Part shown: piece after piece, positions 24,086 to 34,411 of the stretch | Numbering within the stretch: position 1 is the stretch's first letter | Layout of the letters: each line of letters starts with the position of its first letter | Assembly: GCF_026151205.1 (NCBI RefSeq) | Contig: NC_087083.1 | Span: forward strand, 10,910,944-10,974,943 | DNA length: 64,000 nt | From: Bolinopsis microptera | Lineage: Eukaryota > Ctenophora > Tentaculata > Lobata > Bolinopsidae | Direction: 5' to 3' | Translations under genes and position numbers: made by a program | The notes under the pieces: generated by a model | Databases searched by the model: none | What the model saw: only the letters and a program-made list of their open reading frames with translations | What the model was told of the DNA's origin: nothing

Positions 24086-26134
24086 ATGTCATCAGTGATG
24101 GAGTTTTATAACACAACCTCGGATCATTTTTAACTGGGCTGTAAGTATTATCGATTAATTTAAACGTTTCAAAAATGTAAAAAGATTCTCGGTAAATAGA
24201 GCTATAAAGGATTAAAAAACAGTTTCATTTAACTCTATTACTCTATTACACTAACAAAATATGATAAATGTGCTATTCATCAAAAAGAGTTCTCTAATCA
24301 ATATTATTTTTCAGGATCCTGTCCCTTCTTGCGCTTTACATTTTACACAAAGTAATGTACTGTGGTTATTACAATTCCTGTTACCTTGGAAACCAGGCCC
24401 CTCTTCCACACCTTGAACACCGACAAATAGCTCAGGTGTTTAACTACTCCGCTTACGAAACAAACAGCTACTGCAAAAAAGAGGTTTTTAGATTTATTAT
24501 ATTTCTATTGTGGAAGTATTTAAATTGGATTCACCATACATGTAAAATCTTATAAGGTTTTTAATATCGTTAATCCGTTAATGACATATTTCATATTTTT
24601 TCAGATGACGTCCGAGGCATACTCGTACATGAGCAGCTGTCAGGCGATGAATTCAGCACCAAGCAGTAGCACTGATTCAAATGAGCAGTACGATTACATC
24701 AATACTGTGAACCCTGATATCAAGAGGAGTCCAACTCGGAACAACGATATGATCCGATCACCAATAAGAAAGAAGCCATACATTGAGATTCAAAAGAAAG
24801 ACTTCATTGCTCCACAAGGATGTGTTCTAAGCCCCGACGCAACGACTAAGAATAGTCAATACGAGAAAAAAGAGAGTCCCTCCAGCTGTAGTCCAACACT
24901 TCAAAAAACACCTCTTACACTGGCTGATTGTAAGATATGCAATATTTCATTAATTTCTTAACTAATTAGACAAATTAAACTTTTGACTTTTGTCCAACCA
25001 AATAAAGCAAATACTTGGTATATTCCCAGAAAACTTTAATGGTAGGGGCCTAACTTCGGAAGTAAAAGAAATAGATAGTTCTGATTTTCAACAGAATGTT
25101 CGTCTCGTAAAACTAAAGTTAGCTCCCCATGAGAACAATTTGGGACAACGTAGATTTTGAATTATCCTGAAAAGTATGATTTTGGGCCAAATAAAAGATC
25201 GCAGCTTTTTAACTTTGCAAATTAATATGGTTGCCATGACTCCATGGCTGAATTCAGATTGTAATTCACGCGTGCGATCAGTGAACTTTACGTCACGCAT
25301 GCTGACACGCGTGCTATCGAAAAATTACCACCTCTAGTAACACTGCCAGCCGGTAACTTTTGCTATGTTAGTATGTTATCTAACATGATCTCCAATTTAG
25401 TAATTCACTTTTACTTTCAGTGCTATTGTCGGGTGAGATCCCTTTCTCCCCAATAGAAAGACCAAATACTGAAGCTTCCAGGATTTTCTACAGTGCACCT
25501 AATACACCACCTATACTTCCAGTTGGTAAGGTTAAATATGTGTGGCAAGCTTCATTTATGAACACATGTAAATCTTAATGACAAAATATTGATAGACATG
25601 CAAAATGTGAAAATGTATAACAAGATTCGTTCCATCAGCATTATATAAAGATATAAGTATATCCATACATTGATGGACGAATTGTAGATTGTAATCCTCC
25701 AAAATCCCACAGATCCACAAAGCTGGAGTGTAGCAGAAGTGATGTTGTGGCTAAGATGGTGCTCCAGAAAATACGATATTCAGAACATTGATCCACATAT
25801 GTTCGGGTTTAATGGAAAAGCAGTGTGTCTACTGACCAAGGCTATGTTTAGATACCGAGTACCAACTGGAAAAGGAGCCCTTATTCTCTACATGGTTAGC
25901 AATTCTTTTATAAATTTCTTAAATAAAGAACAAGGACAACGAGTGAACGAGTGAGTGAATTTTACCCTCAAAAATGCTTTTATTAAGATAATATAAATTG
26001 AACCATATTTTCCGCAGGAGATCAAGAACAGGAAGAAACACGCTAAAGTACAAAAAGAGGCGAACGGGTTGAGGCATCGCAGAAGAGAGGAGGAACTTAG
26101 AAGAGAAAAGGGACGACAGAACTCGGTCGAGTGA
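24086..26134 (+). CDS. PNT-domain (TEL/Yan-like) protein lacking ETS domain, copy 1; first coding exon frameshifted
   Basis: Exons: 24084-24140, 24315-24483, 24605-24929, 25421-25525, 25713-25894, 26018-26134 (stop TGA 26132-26134), joined by GT-AG introns in compatible phases. Exon 25713-25894 encodes the Pointed domain: WSVAEVMLWLRW, then MFGFNGKAVCLLTK and FRYRVP. This pattern is closest to ETV6/TEL and Yan. The preceding exons are rich in SP/TP sites (SPTR, SPIR, LSPD, SPTLQKTP), typical MAPK-type targets. The last exon gives a 38-residue Lys/Arg/Glu tail, not an ETS domain. In this copy the T run in the first coding exon has 5 T, not 6, giving TAA at 24131-24133. Translation would have to start at 24355 (285 aa, most of the hydrophobic segment lost) or at 24605. 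The donor at 24484 (GTTTTT) is weak. Confidence 0.8.
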
Positions 26135-26746
26135 TTGAATTTAACTTAGTGTGACGGCATGCTGATTGCTGATATCAATTTATTATTATTAAGACATTTG
26201 AGAGAATCATATGAAGCTCAAGTGATTGGTACTAGTAGTCTCATAAAAGTATAGACAGTTCTAGTTTATATTCAGAGTGGAACCACTAACCAGTACTGTA
26301 CTGTCATATCTGCTTGGGTTGACATCATTCAAGCAATTATATCTAAACCTACCCTAACTCTTGACAGTTCAGTAAATTCTGAATACGACGTAAACAGTTA
26401 TTTATATAAACTTTTTACTCAGGAAGTTAGGATTTGCTGGGAGGGATAAGCTGTTAATTTGAGTGCTAAAATATTTTAAAGTTTGTTGAATCACGTTAAT
26501 GAGAAATTATTGAATTATATGAGTATATGTGCCATGCTGAGAGGCTGCATATGCTGACTTATTATACTGGTAGAAACAATTCAACATTATTTTGATAACT
26601 TCACGTTTTGTAATTTCACTTGGTTTTGTCATGATGCTAAAAGATCCAACTGCAAAAAAAGAATTAAAGTAAAAATCTGTAAGATGGTCATCGAAGAAAA
26701 AATTCAGTCAAAACAGTGAAATTTGGGTCGCGAAAAACTTAAATTC

Positions 26747-26782
26747 GAATATGTCCTACCGGTTAATCGGTAGGGCATATTT
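26747..26782. repeat. 36-nt palindrome between converging genes, unit 1
   Basis: Near-perfect palindrome with core CTACCGGTTAATCGGTAG, the arms extending to GAATATG and CATATT. It lies between the 3' end of the PNT gene and the 3' end of the minus-strand ORF. The same palindrome occurs in units 2 and 3. Confidence 0.75.
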
Positions 26783-27050
26783 AAGATTTTCATTGCATCA
26801 AAGTTTTCTCCGGATATACTGCTTCCAGCACCTTGATGGTAACTTGAGTCACTCTCACCAACCTCACTGATTGGTCACTAGTCATAATTGTATTCAAAAC
26901 CTCCACATTTTGGTCAAGGGGACGGCAGAAAAGCTCTTTTTCAAAAATCTTCCAAAATCTCTTTTTATATTTTGATGATTTTCCGTTTAATAAAGCTTTC
27001 TTTGGAAATAAAACTAAGAGTACCTCAATTGTGTCTTGTGCCATCCTCAG

Positions 27051-28407
27051 TAGGCTATCCACTCCGATAATCGTAACCGATAATTATCTCCTATAATTCG
27101 TTTAAAAAAGTTATCTGTTTATCTAGATAAAACATATTTTTATCGGTATAAAAATTTACTAGATATTACCGAAAATACTGCCACAATACCGTAAAATTGT
27201 AAAGAAATATTAGTGTTTTTGCCTTTCCAAGTAATCCAAGAAACAGTCCCAAACGTTTTCTAGTATGATAGAAGAGGTAGTTTACTTGGATGTGAGGTTT
27301 ATTTACATTTGTATACCTATGGAACTGTAGAACTGTATGAACTGTTGAAATCCAGAGAAGGTTATTGACATTGTTCTCTTGAGGGTATTGGCGTTTTACC
27401 TAATAATTATTCTGGAAACGGGAACGAGCATGTTACTGTTAACAATCTGAGTCAAAAATACCGGCAGGGCACTCAATTGAATTCTGTAAGTGTTCTGGGC
27501 GTGAAACATTGTCTTCAGGAGAAGGTATCTGTTGCTTCTAGTTATCAACAGGATAAGAAAACAGTTCACTGAATCACTTTAAATGCTTGACTGTTTCGAG
27601 GAGAATTGGTATTTGGTGCACTACTGTTCTCAGGAGAATGAAACCCTTGGTCTACTGTTTTGAAGAGAACTAGTAGTTATAGTAGTACACTACTGTTCTC
27701 AGGAGAAGGAAACCGGTGGTCTACTGTTTTGAAGAGAACTGGTGCACTACTGTTCTCAGGAGAAGGAAACCCTTGGTCTACTGTTTTGAAGAGAACTAGT
27801 AGTAGTACACTACTGTTCTCAGGAGAAGGAAACCCTTGGTCTACTGTTTTGAAGAGAACTAGTAGTAGTACACTACTGTTCTCAGGAGAAGGAAACCATT
27901 GGTCTACTGTTTTGAAGAGAACTAGTAGTAGTACACTACTGTTCTCAGGAGAAGGAAACCAGTGGTCTACTGTTTTGAAGAGAACTGGTGCACTACTGTT
28001 CTCAGGAGAAGGAAACCCTTGGTCTACTGTTTTGAAGAGAACTAGTGCGTTACTTTTCTCAGGAGAAGGAAACCGTTGGTCTACTGTTTTGAAGAGAACT
28101 GGTACACTAATGTTCTTAGGAGAAGAAAACCGTTGGTTTACTGTTTTGAAGAAAACTGGTACACTTCTGCTCACCGGGGAAAAAAACTGATGCTCTAATA
28201 TTTTCAAAAAAAAGGAAGTGGTACTTTAGCAAGATTACTGGTAAACAGTAATAAAAGTCGACAATTAGTTTTTGCGAAATTCTGAAAACATTTTGGCTTT
28301 AGCCTTCAGCATAAAAATTATCGGTTTTATCGGTTTTATCTAGATAAAACCTAAATCTTTATCTGTTTATCTAGATAAAAGATTTCATACCGATAATGGA
28401 TAGCCTA
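27051..28407. mobile_element. hAT-like non-autonomous transposon with 8-bp target duplication
   Basis: The ends are TAGGCTATCCA (27051-27061) and TGGATAGCCTA (28397-28407), an exact 11-bp terminal inverted repeat. They are flanked by ATCCTCAG on both sides (27043-27050 and 28408-28415). The paralogous unit at 40795-40802 has a single ATCCTCAG, an empty site. Near both ends the palindrome TTTATCTAGATAAAA occurs, within TTATCTGTTTATCTAGATAA at each end and in the same orientation, probable transposase-binding subterminal repeats. An 8-bp duplication with short inverted repeats is characteristic of hAT elements. No transposase is encoded; the interior is largely a minisatellite. Confidence 0.88.
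27617..28200. repeat. 57/63-bp minisatellite inside the hAT-like element
   Basis: About ten tandem copies built from CTACTGTT(C/T)TCAGGAGAAG, GGAAACC and CTACTGTTTTGAAGAGAAC(T). Length variants differ by one or two TAG units. All lengths in the core are multiples of three, so 176-codon frames remain open on both strands (27660-28190 plus, 27677-28207 minus). No start context or domain supports translation. Confidence 0.9.
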
Positions 28408-30369
28408 ATCCTCAGTGACCTTGTAAGATGGTCATTCAAGAAAAATTCAGTCAAAACAGTGTAATGTGCAGGTTGCAGAAAGCTGAAATTCGAACTGGTC
28501 ATTAATTTTTCATTATTTTATATTTGAATCGGACAGTTCATATCCTTCTTTAGCCCGTTTGACTAGCATAAATTAAGTTTGGTACCACTACCAAGACTGC
28601 CAAACAATTTCAATTTCTGAACTAGTATGTAACTAAGTAATTTTAATCTCCTAAATATTTAAATCTAAGAATTGGATCACGAGTTCTGATTAAACAAATC
28701 CTAGTTGTCAATATATCTCAACGAGGTAGAGATTAAAACAGGGGAAGTTAAAGTACCTACGTCAATAGTGGGCAGAAAGATGGTTTTACGATTTGTTGAA
28801 CTGCTCTCCAACTGAGGTCACCAGATAATTAAACGAAGCTCTATTTAAAGTTCAACTGAAGATAAATGGATAAACAGCGGAAATATGTATATGAATACAT
28901 CATGATTAAAGCGAGGTTGAAAGGTGGATTACCATTTTTAATATGACGCAGGAGAGCCATATTTAAGTTCTATAAACGTATGCGAAATAAACTAAATCCC
29001 AGGAAGGTTATCCTCGTGAGACAAGCTAATTATAACGCCTACTCGCTATTTAAAGGAGAGGGTGCGGATCATTCCCACGAGAGGGAGAGCTGCTCAATTC
29101 AAAAGTGGTTTATATGAAGCTTTGAAGGGGTAGTGATTGCTGTGACGCACGTAGAACCCTTTATAGAATCAGTTATATAGGCATGCCTAAGTCGTTTAAT
29201 CTCGTATATGCTCTCCAGTTGTGTTCGATTTCGTGACCTTTTTTAGTATAAATTTGCTCCTTCGTTTCTTTTTGTAATTTGTTCTATTTCAAGTAACTTT
29301 GGTATGATATTGATATACTAAATGTGTAATACAATGGCATGGGCACAGGTTACCAAAAAGTGATAATCAGTTTTTCACATTTAACAAGTTACCATAGTGA
29401 CCGAATTAATAAATCTTTGCCTTTTGATCAGTGCATGAAATGTGGATTCAGTTTTTGTGAAGTGTTCAAAATTACCATAATATTAGACCAAAGTAGAAAC
29501 AATCTGTCTATTATGCAACACAGAACAAAGGTTCTTTAAGCTTTTAAGTAATAAAAGGGTGATAATCTAAAAGTATAAAACATAACGAGGTTTAATCGCG
29601 GTTCAAATATGGTCTTGAAAGAACTTCTCACATTATGAAATCTTATTCTTTTTTCGTATCTGTTTGGTTTCATAGTTCACATCATTTTCACCAGTCCCTC
29701 AGCACTGCCTCTTTTATCCTGATCTAGTACCACTTTTACCTTTATAGTATAAAGCTTTATCCGTTATCATGATATTTGGCCTATGCAAGGATTTTAAATG
29801 TCGGGCCCCAGAGTCCAGACGTATAAATTGAATCTTTCAATAAATAAAAAAGTTTTTGAATCAGGAAACAAAGTGTCCAGGGTTGTATGATAAAATTATA
29901 ATAATACAAAACATCCGTATTATGTAAGCAGTATTTATGATCCATCTACTTGTAAATCGATAAACGGTTTTTTGCAAATTTGTGCAAGCAGCTCAAATCT
30001 TATAATGTCAAAGACTTAAAGATTATCGTCCACGATGATGAATGCGTAGACACTAGACCTGAGATTGGCGGGCAATTGGTCCTGAATTGAGTCCTAGAAA
30101 AGGGCTAACAATAACATAAGGGGTCAGTAAATAAATTTGTGTTTCAAAAATAAGATGATCAATAATATGTATATCTCAACGAGGAGCTGACATAAACTTT
30201 CCCAAGGGTCCAAAATCGTTTAATCTATTCTTGACCTAGTATATCAAAATTCAACCATAATTCTGTTTAGTGCTCCAATAGTTTATATGAACGATCCTCC
30301 ATACTCATATAGTAGTAAATTACTCGAAGCTGCGTAGAAGCAGTTAACAGGTATATTTATATAGATGGT

Positions 30370-30689
30370 TCATATTATGGAATCCGTAAACGATCAGATC
30401 GAATGGGCGCAGCGATAAATGATGCGTTTTGTGACTGGAGGCCGCCCCCACACAAGCAATTAAACAGTCAAGCTTAAACGATCAAGTTGCGTAAAACCTC
30501 CTTATATAGAGCATATGCAGCAATTGCAGAGGCAAGGGAACAAATAATGACCCACCTCCATAAAAGGCAACAAAAACAATGGTGAATCTGTATCAGGTTC
30601 CTTAAATAAACGCCGGTCCACTAATACAAGGTGCCATTTCGAGTTTCCATTCTCAGCTTTGTTTTGACTTTTCAGTGGAAACTATTTCG
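30370..30689 (+). promoter_or_regulatory. Conserved promoter block and noncoding first exon, unit 2
   Basis: Same block as in unit 1: GC-box-like GGCCGCCCCCACAC, TATATAG at 30503-30509, TTAAATAA about 100 bp further on, and the donor G|GTGAGT at 30690. Almost no base differences from the other units across the block. Confidence 0.65.
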
Positions 30690-31382
30690 GTGAGTTACTC
30701 AACATTTCATTTCATTTTCATATATATGCAGCCTGTTTCAAAGGGAGTTGCCATCTGACAACTGCACCATCATAATTATAGGTTAACCTCATACGTCAGG
30801 CATTTAGCTCTGCACTGCTGAGTGCTGCTGCTATGCCTTCTATATAATCATAGCTATTTGTTCGGACATTTGGAACTTATAGAAGTGTAAGAGAATATGT
30901 TATTTTGTTCCTCAATATACACATTGAATATCAGTCTGAGTATTAGACAAAAGAGGACGTCTTTATGACGATTTGAGAAAACTTCAATCTCAATAGATTA
31001 GCATAGTTTCGTTCCTTTTAAAGTTTTAACTCCTTTGCAGATAGGTAAACCGGACCAGTATTTTCGGAATAAAAATAACAATAATTTCAATATTGATCCA
31101 TTTGTTACACTTAGACCAAAACAATTGGATAAAATAACAAATTATCATGTCTTAAGCGAGTTTACTGAATCGTATGGTTACTGCACTCGTCAACTAATTT
31201 AGATATAGAGATATAGTTTCATGGGGTAAAGGGACGTGTCTGTTATTGGTAAATTTACTTGGAACACACGTTTTGGTAACCTGTGCTCTGTCTGTCACTA
31301 TGAGACTCAAATGCCACCTGCAGCTATGAACTAGCAGTAATTGTTCTGTAAATAGTCTCTTTAAAAGCTGTAAATTACAGTC

Positions 31383-33433
31383 ATGTCATCAGTGATGGAG
31401 TTTTATAACACAACATCGGATCATTTTTTAACTGGGCTGTAAGTATTACCGATTAATTTAAACGTTTCAAAAATGTAAAAAGATTCTTGGTAAATAGAGC
31501 TATAGAGGATAAAGAAGCAGTTTCATTTAACTCTATTACACTAACAAAATATGATAGTCCTCTAATCAATATTATTTTTCAGGATCCTGTCCCTTCTTGC
31601 GCTTTACATTTTACACAAAGTAATGTACTGTGGTTATTATAATTCCTGTTACCTTGGAAACCAGGCTCCTCTTCCACACCTTGAACACCGACAAATAGCT
31701 CAGGTGTTTAACTACTCCGCTTACGAAACAATCAGCTACTGCAAAAAAGAGGTTTTTAGATTTACTATATTTTTAATGTGGAAATATTTAAATTGGATTC
31801 ACCATGCATGTAAATCATATGTGATTTTTAATATCGTTAATCCGTTAATGACATAGTTTATATTTTTTCAGATGACGTCCGAGGCAAACTCGTACATGAG
31901 CAGCTGTCAGGCGATGGATTCAGCACCAAGCAGTAGCACTGATCCAAATGAGCAGTACGATTACATCAATACTGTGAACCCTGATATCAAGAGGAGTCCA
32001 ACTCGGAGCAACGATATGATCCGATCACCAATAAGAAAGAAGCCATACATTGAGATTCAAAAGAAAGACTTCATTGCTCCTCAAGGATGTGTTCTAAGCC
32101 CCGATGCAATGACTAATAATAGTCAATACGAGAAGAAAGAGAGTCCCTCCAGTTATAGTCCAACACTTCAAAAAACACCTCTTACTCTGGCTGACTGTAA
32201 GATATGCAATATTTCATTAATTTCTTAACTATAATTAGACAAATTAAACTTTTGACTTTTGTCCAACCAAATAAAGCAAATACTTGGTATATTCCCAGAA
32301 AACTTTACTGGTAGGCCTAACTTCGGAAGTAAAAGAAATAAAAAGTTTTGGTTTTCAACAGAATGTTCGTCTCGTAAAACTAAAGTTAGCTCCCCAGGTG
32401 CACAATTTGGGACAACGTAGATTTTGAATTATCCTGAAAAGTATGATTTTGGGCCAAATAAAAGATCGCAGCTTTTTAACTTTGCAAATTAATGTGGTTG
32501 CCATGACTCCATGGCTGAATTCAGATTGTAATTCACGCGTGCGATCAGTGAACTTTACGTAACGCGCGCTGACACTCGTGCTATCGAAAAATTACCACCT
32601 CTAATAACACTGCCAGCCGGTAACTTTTGCTGGGTTATCTAACATGATCTCCAATTTAGTAATTCACTTTTACTTTCAGTGCTATTGTCGGGTGAGATTC
32701 CTTTCTCCCCAATTGAAAGACCGAATACTGAAGCTGCCAGGATTTTCTACAGTGCACCTAATACACCACCAATACTTCCAGTTGGTAAGGTTAAATATGT
32801 GTAGCAACCTTCATTGCATTTATATTATGAACACATGTCAATCGTAATGATAACATATTGATAAGCATGCAAAATGTGAAAATATATAACAAGATTCGTT
32901 CCATCAGCATTATATAAGTATATCCATACATTGCTGAACGTTTGTAGATTTTAATCCTCCACAATCCCTCAGATCCACAAAGTTGGAGTGTAGCAGAAGT
33001 GATGTTGTGGCTAAGATGGTGCTCCAGGAAATACGAGATTCAGAACATTGATCCGCATATGTTCGGGTTTAATGGAAAAGCAGTGTGTCTACTGACCAAG
33101 TCTATGTTTAGATACCGAGTACCAACTGGAAAAGGAGCCCTTATTCTCTACATGGTTAGCAATTCTTTTATTACTTTTTAAAATTTATTGAAATTTGTGG
33201 GGGTGCGGGGACGGGTGGGAGGGCGACCAAGGAACAAGGACAACGAGTGAGTGAATTTTACCCTCAAAAATGCTTTTAATTAGATAATATATATTGAACC
33301 ATATTTTCCGCAGGAGATTAAGAACAGGAAGAAACTCGCTAAAGTACAGAAAGAGGCGAACGAATTACTGAGGCATCGCAGAAGAGAGGAGGAACTTAAA
33401 AGAGAAAAGGGACGACAGAACTCGGTCGAATGA
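31383..33433 (+). CDS. PNT-domain (TEL/Yan-like) protein with N-terminal membrane-anchor-like segment, copy 2 (apparently intact)
   Basis: Exons: 31381-31438 (ATG 31383), 31583-31751, 31872-32196, 32680-32784, 32973-33154, 33314-33433. Together they encode 318 aa in one frame. Residues ~1-15 are acidic with an NTT glycosylation sequon. Residues ~15-35 are hydrophobic (FLTGLILSLLALYILHKV) and are followed by H/K, so the predicted topology is N-terminus out, C-terminus in. A Ser/Thr-Pro-rich linker follows (SPTR, SPIR, SPTLQKTP, FSPIER). The PNT domain is at ~219-279 and the charged tail at 280-318. By ungapped comparison, the Ala matching ETV6 A93 is kept (NGKA), while V112 is replaced by Ala. 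These are the two ETV6 polymer-interface positions. Exon 1-2 membership of the same mRNA is inferred from phase and conservation; the donor GTTTTT at 31752 is weak. Confidence 0.82.
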
Positions 33434-34017
33434 CTGAATTAAACTTAGTGTGACGGCATGCTGATTGCTGATATCATGGCAATTTAATAAGACATTTGAG
33501 AGAATCATATGAAGCTCAAGTGATTGGTACTGGTAGTCTTATAAAAGTATAGACGGTTTGAGTTTATATACAGAGTGGAACTAGTATTGTACTGTCATAT
33601 TTGCTTGGGTTGACATCATTTAATATCCTAACTCTTGACGGCTCAGTAAATTCTGAATACGACGTAAATAGTTATTTATCAAAGGTTTTACTGAAAAAGT
33701 AAGGATTTGCCGGGGTGATTAGCTGTTAATTTAAGTTCTAAAATATTTTAAAGTGTGTTGAATCACGTTAATGAGAAATTATTGAATTATATGAGTATAT
33801 GTGCCATGCTGAGAGGCTGCATATGCTGACTTATTATACTGGTAGAAAAAATTCAACATTATTTTGATAACTTCACGTTTTGTAATTTCACTTAGTTTTG
33901 ATATGATGCTAAAAGGTCCAACTGCAAAAAAAGAATTAAAGTGACCCTGTAAGATGGTCATCCAAGAAAAAATTCAGTAAAAAACAGTGAAATTTGGGTC
34001 GCGGAAAACTTAAATTC

Positions 34018-34053
34018 GAATATGTCCTACCGGTTAACCGGTAGGGCATATTC
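34018..34053. repeat. 36-nt palindrome between converging genes, unit 2
   Basis: GAATATGTCC and GGGCATATTC arms around CTACCGGTTAACCGGTAG. Only one symmetric position pair is mismatched (T/G, a wobble in RNA). It lies just past the stop of the minus-strand ORF. Confidence 0.8.
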
Positions 34054-34060
34054 AAAATTT

Positions 34061-34411
34061 TCATTGCATCAAAGTTTTCTCAGGATATACTGCTTCCAGT
34101 ACCTTAAAGGTAACTCGAGTCACTCTCACCGACATCACTGATTGGTCACTAGTCAAAATTTCATTCAAAACCTCCAAATTTTGGTGAAGGGGACGGCAGA
34201 AAAGCTCTTCTTCAAAAATCTTCCAAAATCTCTTTTTATATTCTGATGATTTTCCGTTTATCAAAGCTAATTTCTTTGGGAATAACACTAAGAGTAGCTC
34301 AATTGTGTCTTGTGCCATCCTTAGTGACCTTGTAAAATGGTCATTCAAAAAAAATTCAGTCAAAACAGTGTAATTTGCAGGTTGCAGAAAGCTGAAATTC
34401 GAACTAGTCAT
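34061..34411 (-). CDS. Hypothetical 116-aa ORF of the tandem unit, copy in unit 2
   Basis: A continuous 116-codon frame convergent with the PNT gene. No domain is recognised. The composition suggests an all-helical soluble protein, with a basic middle (SSEYKKRFWKIFEEELF). Copies in units 2 and 3 differ at about seven residues plus one in-frame codon (KKLALING versus KKALING). The differences include non-conservative ones, so strong purifying selection is not evident. A ~75-bp piece covering its 5' end (GATGGTCATTCAAG to AAATTCGAA) is present as a second degenerate copy just past its 3' end (33945-34020). It could be a small gene, an exon of a longer transcript or an old repeat. Confidence 0.4.
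   Translation of the reverse strand: MTSSNFSFLQPANYTVLTEFFLNDHFTRSLRMAQDTIELLLVLFPKKLALINGKSSEYKKRFWKIFEEELFCRPLHQNLEVLNEILTSDQSVMSVRVTRVTFKVLEAVYPEKTLMQ

Larger units (their letters stand above)
26790..28502 (-). pseudogene. Minus-strand ~115-aa ORF, unit 1, split by transposon
   Basis: The 3' part (26790-27050) and the 5' part (28408-28502, ATG at 28502) are homologous to the continuous ORFs of units 2 and 3. The split is exactly at the insertion site of the 1357-bp element, within the codons for Leu-Arg-Met before AQDT. The family has no domain I recognise; it is predicted to be mostly helical, with the words FFLNDH, KRFWKIFE and VLEAVYPEK. Whether any copy is translated is unknown. Confidence 0.6.
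21746..28902 (+). repeat. Tandem array unit 1 (PNT gene unit)
   Basis: Unit edges are set at the shared anchor GATTAAAGCGAGGTTGAAAG, found at 21746, 28903, 34800 and 41285. The unit holds an upstream conserved region, the promoter block, the PNT gene, a near-perfect 36-nt palindrome and a minus-strand ORF. It is longer than the others mainly because of the 1357-bp transposon at 27051-28407. Introns and intergenic parts are alignable throughout between units, so the duplications are recent on an evolutionary scale. Confidence 0.9.
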
